From Vibrio mediterranei (lineage in GTDB: Bacteria; Pseudomonadota; Gammaproteobacteria; Enterobacterales; Vibrionaceae): a DNA stretch of 64,000 nt. The DNA lies in contig NZ_FLLQ01000006.1 in the NCBI RefSeq assembly GCF_900088415.1, positions 62,001 through 126,000 of the forward strand, read 5' to 3'. Each line of letters opens with the position of its first letter. Within the stretch, counting starts at the first letter, position 1. Shown here piece after piece: positions 17,584 to 25,815 of the stretch. A model generated the notes under the pieces. It worked only from the letters and a program-made list of their open reading frames with translations. It was not told where the DNA came from and ran no database searches. The position numbers and the translations under genes were made by a program.

Positions 17584-18267
17584 CTAGTTTTGATAACTAG
17601 AAAGCATATCCAACATGTTTGCAGAATTATATGCGACGCAATTCGCATCATGATGTTCAATTACGCTATAGAGCATCGCTTGAGCAACAGACTCTGCGGG
17701 GATAGGGGCGTATGATCTAAGCGGGCCGAGCATGAGTGGTGATAGGAAGCTGAATATCTTTTGAACAGCGACTTCGTCTGATCGGATCTGTTTTTCTCTA
17801 CCTGCGAGTGGTCCAGGTCGAACAAAGACAACTTGGTCGAATCCCATGCCTTCGATACGACGTTCAACGCGCCCTTTGCACTTGAGATAATGGGAAAGAG
17901 ATCTTGGAGAGGCTCCTAAGCTTGAAACTACCGCAATACGCGTTACACCAATCATCTTCATGGTTTGAGCAACATCACAGACAAGGTCGTAATCTACTTT
18001 TTCCAACGCCGCTTTGCTGCCAGCTTGTTTAAGGGTAGTACCGAGACAGATAAATCCAAGAGTAGGGGTAGGCGAGGAGTCTTCCCAGTTTGTAACTCTG
18101 AGCGCCCCATCCATTAGTTGGATCGTTTTTGATGCGTGTGTATCTAGAGGCGAGCGACATAGCGCGTAAACCGTTTCAATGTGATCGGTTCGCTCTAACA
18201 GTGTGAGCAGTTTGCTTCCCACTAACCCAGATGCGCCAGCGATGATGGCATTGTAACTTGATGACAT
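17584..18267 (-). CDS. NAD(P)-binding oxidoreductase, NAD-dependent epimerase-like
   Basis: A Rossmann-fold protein of 227 residues with the nucleotide motif GASGLVGSKLL near the N-terminus. The middle (LGTTLKQAGSKAALEKVDYDLV and VSSLGAS) resembles the HTATIP2/YhfK-like atypical SDR group. The frame reaches back to 18282, but that ATG would lie inside the terminator hairpin of the upstream gene, so ATG 18267 (MSSSYNAIIAGASG) was chosen. The substrate is unknown. It follows the sigma-factor gene on the same strand but is separated from it by a terminator. Confidence 0.8.
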   Translation of the reverse strand: MSSSYNAIIAGASGLVGSKLLTLLERTDHIETVYALCRSPLDTHASKTIQLMDGALRVTNWEDSSPTPTLGFICLGTTLKQAGSKAALEKVDYDLVCDVAQTMKMIGVTRIAVVSSLGASPRSLSHYLKCKGRVERRIEGMGFDQVVFVRPGPLAGREKQIRSDEVAVQKIFSFLSPLMLGPLRSYAPIPAESVAQAMLYSVIEHHDANCVAYNSANMLDMLSSYQN

Positions 18268-18270
18268 AAA

Positions 18271-18303
18271 GAAAAGTCCCACTAACCGATGGTAAGTGGG
18301 ACT
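18271..18303 (-). terminator. Intrinsic terminator after the RpoS-like gene
   Basis: A 13-bp stem with one mismatch pairs 18275-18287 with 18291-18303 around a short loop, with AGTCCCAC/GTGGGACT at its base. On the minus strand it runs into TTTTCTTT. It separates the sigma-factor gene from the NAD-binding protein gene, whose start codon lies 4 nt beyond it. Confidence 0.75.
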
Positions 18304-18343
18304 ATAGTAAATGTTGAGCTAACGTGCTGTGATAGAAGCGAAA

Positions 18344-19228
18344 TTAATCAATTTCTGCTCGAGTTAGATTTTGTCGTTTAAGTTTATCTCGAAGCGTCTC
18401 CATGGCACTTTTTTGTATCTGACGCACTCTTTCTCGGGTGACGCCGACAATTTCTCCCACTTGTTCTAATGTCTTGGGATCATCGTCAAGTAATCCAAAA
18501 CGGTGATGTAGAATAACGCGTTGTTTGTCAGGTAAACTGTCCACCAAATCAATGAGAGCTTTATTTAGATTCTGGGTCACGATATCTTGTTCTGGAAGCT
18601 CAAATACATCGTCATCATCGATGGTTTGCAAGTGATCTTTCTTATCGCCTTCTTCATCCCAGCCATTATCTAGTGATAAGGACTGTTCAGAGAGCTTGAG
18701 TAGTTTGCTTACTTCTTCAGGTGCACGGCCTGTACGCTCTGCTATTTCTGAAGACGTAGGCTCATGATTACCTTCTTTGCGAAGCTCATGAGCTGCTTTG
18801 CTACATTCGCGTATTTGCTTTGTAACGTGGACGGGAACACGAATGGTTCGGCCTTGGTTCATAATCGCTCGGTCAATCGCTTGCTGAATCCACCAAACTG
18901 CATACGTTGAAAAGCGATAACCTAACTCTGGGTCAAACTTATCAACGGCTTGAATGAGTCCTATGTTTCCCTCATTGATTAGATCATAGAAATCAAGCCC
19001 TCTGTTTGAATAGCGCTTCGCTGTTCTAATCACTAATCTAAGGTTAGAGTTGATTAAGTGCTGTCGCGCTAATGTATCTCCAGCTCGCGCTTTTCTTGCA
19101 ATGTGTCTTTCATCTTCGGCGCTAAGAAGATCGTGTCCTGCGACTTCTTTGAAATACGTTGCACCAATATTTAGGGATTCATCTTTGCCTGAAGTTGTAT
19201 GGCTGCTCTTTTCCTTGACTGCTCTCAT
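18344..19228 (-). CDS. RpoS-like sigma-70 family factor (possibly RpoQ)
   Basis: A 294-residue alternative sigma factor. Region 1.2 begins near GATYFKEVAGHDLLSAEDE. Region 2 is fully recognisable (NLRLVIRTAKRYSNRGLDFYDLINEGNIGLIQAVDKF; RFSTYAVWWIQQAI), followed by region 3 (PTSSEIAERTGR) and region 4 with VGVTRERVRQIQ. It is shorter at the N-terminus than canonical RpoS and lacks its C-terminal tail. Vibrios often carry such a second RpoS-like factor, called RpoQ in some species; I cannot tell which without alignment. GGGAAGGG sits 6 nt before ATG 19228 but directly abuts ATG 19234, which decides the start. Confidence 0.88.
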   Translation of the reverse strand: MRAVKEKSSHTTSGKDESLNIGATYFKEVAGHDLLSAEDERHIARKARAGDTLARQHLINSNLRLVIRTAKRYSNRGLDFYDLINEGNIGLIQAVDKFDPELGYRFSTYAVWWIQQAIDRAIMNQGRTIRVPVHVTKQIRECSKAAHELRKEGNHEPTSSEIAERTGRAPEEVSKLLKLSEQSLSLDNGWDEEGDKKDHLQTIDDDDVFELPEQDIVTQNLNKALIDLVDSLPDKQRVILHHRFGLLDDDPKTLEQVGEIVGVTRERVRQIQKSAMETLRDKLKRQNLTRAEID

Positions 19229-19952
19229 ATTCATCCCTTCCCAACTGCTTGTAATAAATGTGTCTTTCTTTTTCTGATTATATTGTTCAGCTATGAAATT
19301 GGTTTCTCCGTCATAAATTACTATATTTTAAAATCGGAATACAATGTTCATTTAATAAAATGGATACATGGTTACAACATTTATTCTCCGTTCCATTTGT
19401 CATTGGTATCCATTTGAGAATAAACATCATTTGTATCAATGTGCTTTGAATGTATGCCGTATCACGGTGGTAAATTAACCTTATGATTAATATGATAAAA
19501 ATTGTCCACTTTTTTTATCATGTAGAGCAAATTTACCTAACACCCATGATGTTTACCTAACTAAAGTTGATTTTGTTTACAGTTGTATAAATTCCACTCT
19601 TCATGGTGTGAAAATTCTTTATTATTGATTGTTTTGTAGATTAATGCTCGATCGTGTGAGAACTTTTCAGTGCAATAAGCCTACTTTTTGGGTAGGAGTT
19701 AGTATGATGCATCGTATTACAAATAGCGGCTCAATTGTGTGATATTTAACCCATTTTATATTCCGGTAAGCTATATATTTACCAGCATGTTACAAAGCGC
19801 TGCCATTTGTGATGCGTTTTATAAAAATAGAACGATAGTTTAGAAATATGACAAATGTATCAATTTAAGTGTTAAAGGTTGTCGGATTTAATAAGTACAT
19901 TAGACTTTAGTATAAATAGACAGGTAAAGACCGCCAGAGTCGGGATAATAAT
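19229..19952. other. Long AT-rich divergent regulatory region with inverted repeat
   Basis: There are 724 nt without a convincing gene between the sigma-factor gene and the small Cys protein gene. A perfect 10-bp inverted repeat, ATGATAAAAA at 19492-19501 and TTTTTATCAT at 19512-19521, flanks a 10-nt centre. CCTAC/GTAGG near 19680-19697 forms a weak hairpin. Such a long leader fits a sigma factor under complex control. No known operator was recognised with confidence. Confidence 0.5.
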
Positions 19953-20243
19953 ATGAATCAAGAATTAAAACAGAAGATAGAAGAGCTTCTTGTGCTTGCG
20001 CGGATGCAAGGAGTTTCTATAGTTGGGTTAGTCGATATACCTAACTCAGATAAATGTCACGTATTTAAAACGATTGAGCATGATTGTAAGCAAGGTACGC
20101 GCAATTTAGACGATATTATGATGCGCCAAATGTGCGATGGAAAGCCGAGTAATTGTTCTACTTGCCACAAAACTACACCAGTGATCTCAGACGATGGCCT
20201 TGCACAACTATTTTCTGAACTTCAGCAGCCGATTGACACTTAG
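19953..20243 (+). CDS. Small Cys-containing protein, unrecognised
   Basis: A 96-residue soluble protein that I do not recognise. It has no signal peptide or membrane segment. Cysteines lie at 35, 45, 61, 68 and 71. The last two form CSTCH, which looks like a haem c motif, but without export it is more likely a metal site or chance. Its N-terminal half (MNQELKQKIEELLVLARMQG) is helical. A strong terminator follows 33 nt after the stop, and the gene is monocistronic and divergent from the RpoS-like gene. The start has only a weak ribosome site. Confidence 0.65.
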   Translation: MNQELKQKIEELLVLARMQGVSIVGLVDIPNSDKCHVFKTIEHDCKQGTRNLDDIMMRQMCDGKPSNCSTCHKTTPVISDDGLAQLFSELQQPIDT

Positions 20244-20276
20244 CAAGCCAACTTTCCCTCTAAAATGACGGACACT

Positions 20277-20312
20277 AAAAAGCCCTCTACAGCATTGTAG
20301 GGGGCTTTACTA
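20277..20312. terminator. Bidirectional intrinsic terminator
   Basis: AAAGCCCTCTACA (20279-20291) pairs with TGTAGGGGGCTTT (20296-20308) around a tiny loop, with A- and T-tracts on both sides. It ends the 96-residue gene on the plus strand and the 28-codon small gene on the minus strand. Confidence 0.8.
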
Positions 20313-20337
20313 TTTTACTTACAGTTAAGTGATTTGG

Positions 20338-20424
20338 TCACGTCAGCGATAAAGGGACATTAGAACGTTTCTTGTTACTATTTTGCGGTCCTTTTTTAGA
20401 CGGAGCTCTTTGATTGGTAAGCAT
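20338..20424 (-). CDS. Candidate 28-residue basic small protein
   Basis: ATG at 20424 follows a near-perfect Shine-Dalgarno GAGGAGG, 5 nt away, and opens a frame of 28 codons ending in TGA at 20338-20340. The product, MLTNQRAPSKKGPQNSNKKR followed by SNVPLSLT, is basic and probably disordered. A bidirectional terminator lies 26 nt downstream. The strong ribosome site plus terminator is the main support. No family is recognised and coding status is unproven. Confidence 0.5.
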   Translation of the reverse strand: MLTNQRAPSKKGPQNSNKKRSNVPLSLT

Positions 20425-20701
20425 AATTGCCTCCTCACTTTTTTGTTTTTGCTGTTATTTTCAACACCTAGTCCGATTTAACTCAATTCCTTCTTCTCAA
20501 TGTACGTTTGTTGATACGATCTTGGCAATACAAGGCTGTCCTTCACGTTATGCTTCCAAGATTTGGGTGAGATCTAAAGTTGGTTTGTGATCTCGTAATA
20601 AGTACACTAGGTGAACCCTAAGTATAGCTCATAAGCTCTAATGCAAATTTTGACCGTTTTGCAGGGAGTTAGAGTAAGTGGAACCATAAAGAAAGGACGT
20701 C
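20425..20701. other. Leader region of the cob operon
   Basis: There are 277 nt before cobT. ATCTTGG (20519-20525) can pair with CCAAGAT (20556-20562), and GAGATC (20569-20574) with GATCTC (20589-20594), so the leader may be structured. I looked for a cobalamin-riboswitch B12 box and did not find one. Confidence 0.35.
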
Positions 20702-21730
20702 ATGCTAGCGAATACATTTGATCAATCTATTCAAAACCGAATAGACCAAAAGACCAAGCCATTAGGTGCATTAGGAAAGCTTGAGGGCATCGCTTTCCAG
20801 TTAGCAAAGATTCAAAGCCTCTCTTTAGGTTATGTAGCAAATAGTATCGATGTATCAAATCCGCATGTCATCGTATTTGCTGGCGACCATGGTGTGGCCG
20901 AGCGAGGAGTGAGCATTGCGCCAAGTGCGGTAACTCAGCAAATGGTGATGAACTTTCTTGCCGGTGGCGCTGCAATTAACTGTTTCTGCCGTGCTAATGC
21001 GATAGCTTTCAACGTTGTAGACTGCGGAATGCTTGAGCCAGTTCCAGATAGTTCAGCTACCTTAGTTTTGAGTCGTTTAGGATGTGGAACGGATGATTTC
21101 TCCACACATCCTGCAATGACACTAGAACAAGCTGCACAAGGTATCGAAGCGGGACGGAATATCGTCGCATCAAAGATAGAAAGCGGCGCAAACATACTCA
21201 TGTTTGGCGAAATGGGTATTGGCAATACTAGCTCGGCATCAGCGTTGCTTTCTGCAAGCACCGAACTACCAGTAGCACAAAGTGTAGGGCTTGGGACTGG
21301 AATTAATGCCGAGCAACTTGCATTAAAGATGGCATTAGTTCAACAAGGTGTCGATAGAGCGCAGAGCAAATCAGTTATAGAAATCTTATCCGAGCTGGGT
21401 GGTTTTGAAATTGTTCATATGGTGGGTGGTTTTCTAGAAGCAGCAAAACGACGCGTTCCAGTATTGGTGGATGGCTTTATCGTTTCCGTTGCAGCGCTTA
21501 TCGCCGCTAAGTTAGAACCAAGCGTAGAAGATGTTTTACTGTTCTCTCATACCTCTCAAGAAGCAGCGCATCGTTATGTGTTGGAACAATTTAATGCGAA
21601 GCCGCTTCTAGACTTGTCGTTAAGATTAGGTGAAGGGACTGGAGCGGCACTTGCGTATCCACTTATTAAATGTGCGGCTGAGTTCTATAACTCAATGGCA
21701 AGCTTCGAGAGTGCTGGAGTAACAGTGTGA
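20702..21730 (+). CDS. cobT: Nicotinate-nucleotide-dimethylbenzimidazole phosphoribosyltransferase CobT
   Basis: This cytoplasmic enzyme makes alpha-ribazole phosphate from nicotinate mononucleotide and dimethylbenzimidazole, which forms the lower loop of cobalamin. The product has 342 residues, near the usual 350. The family start signature KPLGALGKLE is at residues 18-27. The glycine-rich GDHGVAERGVS and the C-terminal LGEGTGAAL are present; Glu311 in the latter is the expected catalytic base. AAAGGA lies 6 nt before the ATG. It is first in the cobT-cobS-cobU-cobC order and overlaps cobS by 4 nt. Confidence 0.93.
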   Translation: MLANTFDQSIQNRIDQKTKPLGALGKLEGIAFQLAKIQSLSLGYVANSIDVSNPHVIVFAGDHGVAERGVSIAPSAVTQQMVMNFLAGGAAINCFCRANAIAFNVVDCGMLEPVPDSSATLVLSRLGCGTDDFSTHPAMTLEQAAQGIEAGRNIVASKIESGANILMFGEMGIGNTSSASALLSASTELPVAQSVGLGTGINAEQLALKMALVQQGVDRAQSKSVIEILSELGGFEIVHMVGGFLEAAKRRVPVLVDGFIVSVAALIAAKLEPSVEDVLLFSHTSQEAAHRYVLEQFNAKPLLDLSLRLGEGTGAALAYPLIKCAAEFYNSMASFESAGVTV

Positions 21731-22515
21731 GTAACGAAACCTCTCGCAGTTGGTGGCGTTATCAATGGCAACTGTTTTGCCTTGCATTGAGTTTTTTTTC
21801 ACGTTTACCAATACCTAAAAGCACGCCATATTCCACTGAGCGGATGAATCGCTCCGGTCGTTATTTTGCGGTAGTGGGCTTTGTGATAGCGGTACTGTGT
21901 GCTCTGGTATTTGTTGCTGTGAGTACTGTGCTTCCTGTCTCTGTCGCCGTCGTTATAACAATGGTGTTTAGTTTGCTATTAACGGGGGCGTTTCATGAAG
22001 ATGGCCTCGCAGATATGGCAGACGGCATTGGCGGTGGAATGACGGTCGAAAAACGACTGCTTATCATGAAAGATAGCCGACTTGGAACCTATGGCGTCAG
22101 CACGCTCGTGATGGTGTTACTGTTAAAGTTTGTCACCCTTGTAGAGCTTGCTAACCACAACCAGTTCATTGCCGCTATTATTCTGGCGTATGTTTTTAGT
22201 CGTGCCGTCGCGGCGTCGTTGATATCGACGATGCCGTATGTGTCTGATCCAGAGGGAAGCAAAAGCAAACCGCTAGCTAATCAACAAACACAAAAAGAGC
22301 TTATTTTTCTAGCCTTGTGTGCTCTGCTTCCTGCGGTTTATTGGGGGATGCAAATCACTATTACTTTAGTGATTTGGGCATTGTTGTTTCGAATAGGGTT
22401 TAAGCGTTGGCTTATGGCGAGACTAGGTGGATTCACAGGTGACTGCCTTGGCGCTGCGCAACAAATTGTGGAGCTGTCGGTTTACCTTATCTTGCTCGCA
22501 TACACTGTGCCATAG
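21727..22515 (+). CDS. cobS: Adenosylcobinamide-GDP ribazoletransferase CobS
   Basis: The membrane-bound cobalamin synthase joins adenosylcobinamide-GDP with alpha-ribazole (phosphate). It has 262 residues and about six to seven hydrophobic segments. The acidic motif HEDGLADMADG at residues 90-100 binds Mg2+ in the family, and the R/K-rich KDSRLGTYG loop follows. It starts with GTG, whose last bases overlap the cobT stop (GTGA), indicating translational coupling. cobU starts 9 nt after its stop. Confidence 0.93.
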   Translation: MSNETSRSWWRYQWQLFCLALSFFSRLPIPKSTPYSTERMNRSGRYFAVVGFVIAVLCALVFVAVSTVLPVSVAVVITMVFSLLLTGAFHEDGLADMADGIGGGMTVEKRLLIMKDSRLGTYGVSTLVMVLLLKFVTLVELANHNQFIAAIILAYVFSRAVAASLISTMPYVSDPEGSKSKPLANQQTQKELIFLALCALLPAVYWGMQITITLVIWALLFRIGFKRWLMARLGGFTGDCLGAAQQIVELSVYLILLAYTVP

Positions 22516-22524
22516 GAGAAGTCT

Positions 22525-23061
22525 GTGCCAGTAGAATTGATAATAGGCGGTGCTCGCTCAGGCAAATCAAGCTTTGCAGAACATAGAGTGTCGGAATTAA
22601 TTGACGCTAGCGAGGGGCTTACCAAGCATTATGTAGCAACTTCTGAGCCGATTGATAACGAAATGCGCGCTCGTATTGAACATCACCGTCGCCAACGTGG
22701 ACTTGGCTGGCGAGAGTGGGAGTGCCCATTGACACTGGCGAAGCAATTATCGACCTTCTCATCGTCGGATGTCGTACTTATTGACTGCCTCACGTTGTGG
22801 CTGAACAACCACATTTTCCATTTGGGTGACGACTGTGATGATCTGGGTTTAATGAAGGAAATTGAAACCTTAGTCAAGGCCTTAGCACAATGTGATGCGC
22901 ATGTAATTGTCGTGTCGAACGAGGTTGGCTTAGGGGTTGTGCCTATGGGCGAAGTGTCTCGCCTTTTTGTGGATAATGGCGGGCGTATGAACCAACAAAT
23001 CGCAAAGATTGCAGAGAAAGTTGTGTTTGTCGCCGCTGGTTTACCGTTAGTTTTGAAGTAA
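22525..23061 (+). CDS. cobU: Adenosylcobinamide kinase/guanylyltransferase CobU
   Basis: A bifunctional enzyme that phosphorylates adenosylcobinamide and transfers GMP to it, giving the CobS substrate. It has 178 residues, as expected. The P-loop is GGARSGKS (residues 8-15). The histidine-rich RIEHHRRQRG segment carries the guanylylated histidine. DCLTLWLNN and VSNEVGLGVVP are further family signatures. A GTG start is preceded by AGGAGAAG. Confidence 0.93.
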   Translation: MPVELIIGGARSGKSSFAEHRVSELIDASEGLTKHYVATSEPIDNEMRARIEHHRRQRGLGWREWECPLTLAKQLSTFSSSDVVLIDCLTLWLNNHIFHLGDDCDDLGLMKEIETLVKALAQCDAHVIVVSNEVGLGVVPMGEVSRLFVDNGGRMNQQIAKIAEKVVFVAAGLPLVLK

Positions 23062-23089
23062 CTGCGGAGCGGAGTAACAAGGGAAGGTA

Positions 23090-23716
23090 ATGCAGAACAT
23101 TTTACTGATGCGTCACGGCAAAGTATCGGCGCCTCCAGCTTTATACGGCGTAACCGATGTTGAAGTTGCTAAGAATACCAACCTGGACATTGTCTCAGCT
23201 TTGGCCGCCACACAAATTGATATTCAAAACATCTACTCTTCTCCTTTAAAGCGCTGTGCCACGCTAGCGCAAATGGTAAGTCAAACGATGAATATCGATG
23301 TAGCGCACGTCGATGAATTGGCTGAAATGAACTTTGGCACCTTTGATGGTGTCCCATTTGATAAGATGAGCAAACAAGATTGGTTGAGCGTCGAGCCGTT
23401 TTGGAGTGACCCGGTGAACCATCCTCTTCCACAAGCCGAGTCACTGAGTCAATTTAGAGCTCGTGTTCTTCACGGTTGGCACAGCCTTCTTGCGTTACTT
23501 AGTCAGCCCAATAAAACAACATTGGTAGTTGTTCATGGTGGTGTAATTCGATTGATTTTAGCCGAAGTTCTTGGTTTAGATTGGGCCAATCCAAAGCTCT
23601 ACTCAACGCTTGATATTGGCAATGCCTCTATCACCCATTTACAGTTTAATTCCGAGTTCCCTGCGCATGCAAAAGTGAAAACGGTTGGGGCCTCTCTACA
23701 TTCTTTTAAGTTATAA
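23090..23716 (+). CDS. cobC: Alpha-ribazole phosphatase CobC (histidine phosphatase family)
   Basis: A 208-residue phosphoglycerate-mutase-like enzyme that removes the 5'-phosphate from alpha-ribazole phosphate. RHG at residues 8-10 contains the phospho-accepting His9. SSPLKRC is the second motif and VVVHGGVIR supplies the other active-site histidine. Family membership is certain. The CobC role rests on its position 28 nt after cobU in the same direction. It ends the cobalamin block. Confidence 0.88.
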   Translation: MQNILLMRHGKVSAPPALYGVTDVEVAKNTNLDIVSALAATQIDIQNIYSSPLKRCATLAQMVSQTMNIDVAHVDELAEMNFGTFDGVPFDKMSKQDWLSVEPFWSDPVNHPLPQAESLSQFRARVLHGWHSLLALLSQPNKTTLVVVHGGVIRLILAEVLGLDWANPKLYSTLDIGNASITHLQFNSEFPAHAKVKTVGASLHSFKL

Positions 23717-23828
23717 CAGTGAGTTACGGTAGCTGTGCCTCTTCGAAGGCTGTCAGCACCGTTAACTAGGTCTCGTGGAATCAATGATGTTTAGGTTTCG
23801 CGAAACACTAATACAAGGAAATATCGCA

Positions 23829-25628
23829 ATGAACAAAGCCGTTTGGGATCTATCAATAGCTTATCAAAACCTTGATGATCCAAAAGTAGAGCAAGACATT
23901 GCTTTGATTCAACGTTCTATTGAATTGTTGAACAGCCATAGTGGTGAACGTCAAAACGTGTCAGCGATGCAAAATGCGATTCAAACCATGGAGGCGGCTG
24001 GTACTTTGTTGGCTACCGTAAATACCTTGGCAAATTGCTATGCCTCTACAGATGCGAAAAATACACAAGCCAAACAGTTAATTGGACGTATTGCTCAGCT
24101 CAACTCAGAGCTGGAGCAGGCGTTTACGCCGTATGAAAATACCCTAGCGTTGGCGGAAGTGTCATTCATAGAACAAGTTTTAAATCATGATAATCCTTCA
24201 GTCTCCGGGCAAGGTTTTCAAATTGAGTTATTGCAGCGCAAAGCCGAAACTCAGCTGAGCATTGAGGAAGAGCAACTGCTTTCAGCGATGCAAGTGGACG
24301 GACGCGATGCATGGGGCAGGTTATACGATAATATTACTGGCTCACTGACCATTGATATCAAAACGGATTCCGGCTCTGAAACCGTAGGATTTTCAACAGC
24401 GGCGAGTCTCTTGTATGGTGGTGAATTTGCTAAGCAGCAAGCTGCTTGGGAAGGCATTCAATCAGCCATGAAAGCCAATGAAACGTCGTTTGCTGCCATC
24501 GTGAATGCCTTAGCCGGTTGGCGACACAATGAAGGTAAAAAGCGTTCAAAAGCGAAGCAAGAACATTTCTTAGACTCTAGCTTGCGCGAGAATCGTATTC
24601 AACGAGAAACACTGGATGCGATGATGTCTGCTGCTAATGAGAGTAAAGCAATAGGTCAGAAAGCGGGAAGATTAATGGCTCGCGTTCATGGACTTGATGC
24701 GATGACACCTTGGAACCACCTTGCTGCGATGCCACCATTAAACAGTGGCGAAGCACAAGTCTATTCTTTTGAAGAAGGCATCGCTGTCATTAAAGCCGCA
24801 TTCGAACAGGTCGACCCGTCCATGGCGGAGTTTGTTCAAACCATGGTTGATAATGGTTGGATTGATGCGGAGCCGTCAAACAACCGCCGTTTAGGTGCGT
24901 ATTGTACCAAGCTTGCTGCGACACGCACGCCATTGGTCTTCATGACTTGGGGTGGTAGCCGCTCAGATTTGCTAACGTTAGCCCACGAGCTAGGACATGC
25001 TTTTCACAACTGGGTGATGCGTGACTTGCCTTTGTGTCGTACTCATTACCCGATGACTTTGGCAGAAACGGCCTCTATTTTTGCTGAAAATATCGTTCGA
25101 GATTACTTGTTAGATCAAGCGCAAACCACGGAAGAGAAGCTAGAAATGCTGTGGGAGGAGTTATCTTCTGCCTACGCTCTGACCATCAATATTCCAGTGC
25201 GCTATGAGTTTGAAAAAGCCTTCTATGAAGCCCGAGAAACAAGTGAGTTGGACGCTAGGCAACTGTGCGAACTTATGTCGACAACATGGAATGATTGGTA
25301 TGGTGATTCCATGTCAGGAACCGATCCATATTTCTGGGCGAGCAAGCTGCATTTCAGCATCTCTGAACTGAGTTTCTACAACTATCCATATTTATTTGGT
25401 TATCTATTTAGCCAGGGTGTTTATGCACAGCGTACAACCAAAGGAGAGGCATTCTTCCCTGACTATGTTTCCTTGTTACGAGATACAGGGTCTTATTTAG
25501 CTGAAGAGGTTGTGTTGAAGCACATGGGTAAAGACCTCACTCAAGCCTCATTTTGGAATGAAGGAATGGCTAAGTTGGCGTTGAAAGTGGATGAATTTGA
25601 ATCTTTGCTTGATAGCCTAGAAAGTTAA
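23829..25628 (+). CDS. M3-family oligoendopeptidase (PepF-like)
   Basis: A cytoplasmic zinc metallopeptidase of 599 residues, like PepF/oligoendopeptidase F. The zinc motif HELGH is at residues 386-390 (His386, Glu387, His390) and the third ligand Glu413 lies in LAETASIFAE. The N-terminal PF-domain is helical. An AAGGA element upstream supports ATG 23829 (MNKAVWDLSIAYQNLDDP); the open frame reaches back to 23775 without homology. It likely degrades short peptides. It stands 112 nt after cobC, and a link to cobalamin is not indicated. Confidence 0.87.
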   Translation: MNKAVWDLSIAYQNLDDPKVEQDIALIQRSIELLNSHSGERQNVSAMQNAIQTMEAAGTLLATVNTLANCYASTDAKNTQAKQLIGRIAQLNSELEQAFTPYENTLALAEVSFIEQVLNHDNPSVSGQGFQIELLQRKAETQLSIEEEQLLSAMQVDGRDAWGRLYDNITGSLTIDIKTDSGSETVGFSTAASLLYGGEFAKQQAAWEGIQSAMKANETSFAAIVNALAGWRHNEGKKRSKAKQEHFLDSSLRENRIQRETLDAMMSAANESKAIGQKAGRLMARVHGLDAMTPWNHLAAMPPLNSGEAQVYSFEEGIAVIKAAFEQVDPSMAEFVQTMVDNGWIDAEPSNNRRLGAYCTKLAATRTPLVFMTWGGSRSDLLTLAHELGHAFHNWVMRDLPLCRTHYPMTLAETASIFAENIVRDYLLDQAQTTEEKLEMLWEELSSAYALTINIPVRYEFEKAFYEARETSELDARQLCELMSTTWNDWYGDSMSGTDPYFWASKLHFSISELSFYNYPYLFGYLFSQGVYAQRTTKGEAFFPDYVSLLRDTGSYLAEEVVLKHMGKDLTQASFWNEGMAKLALKVDEFESLLDSLES

Positions 25629-25640
25629 GAAAGCCTGAAA

Positions 25641-25677
25641 CGTATGTGGTGATAGAGTAGTTATGTCACCACATGCG
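25641..25677. other. Stem-loop after the peptidase gene
   Basis: CGTATGTGGTGA (25641-25652) pairs with TCACCACATGCG (25666-25677), including one G-T wobble, around a 13-nt loop, 13 nt after the peptidase stop. There is no T-tract, so it may be a transcript end after processing rather than an intrinsic terminator. Confidence 0.4.
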
Positions 25678-25815
25678 TAGTGCTCAACATTGATTTTTCG
25701 GTAAAATAGGTGTTTTGCCTTAAAGTTACGAGACTTACTTCGATAAACGCGATCATATCCGTATAAATTTATTGAATGTTTCATTACCATACCGCTGTTA
25801 GATAGGGAGCAGCGC

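Noticed and set aside
19479..19500. LuxR/HapR quorum-sensing site upstream of the RpoS-like gene
   Set aside because: TTATGATTAATATGATAAAA resembles the AT-rich consensus only in part. Half-site spacing and symmetry do not fit, so no site is called.
19953..20243. Cytochrome c motif CSTCH in the 96-residue protein
   Set aside because: The protein has no signal peptide, so haem c attachment is not expected. The motif is more likely a metal site or chance.
20425..20701. Cobalamin riboswitch upstream of cobT or btuC
   Set aside because: I searched both leaders for the B12-box wording and the surrounding stems and found neither. Only unrelated weak hairpins are present.
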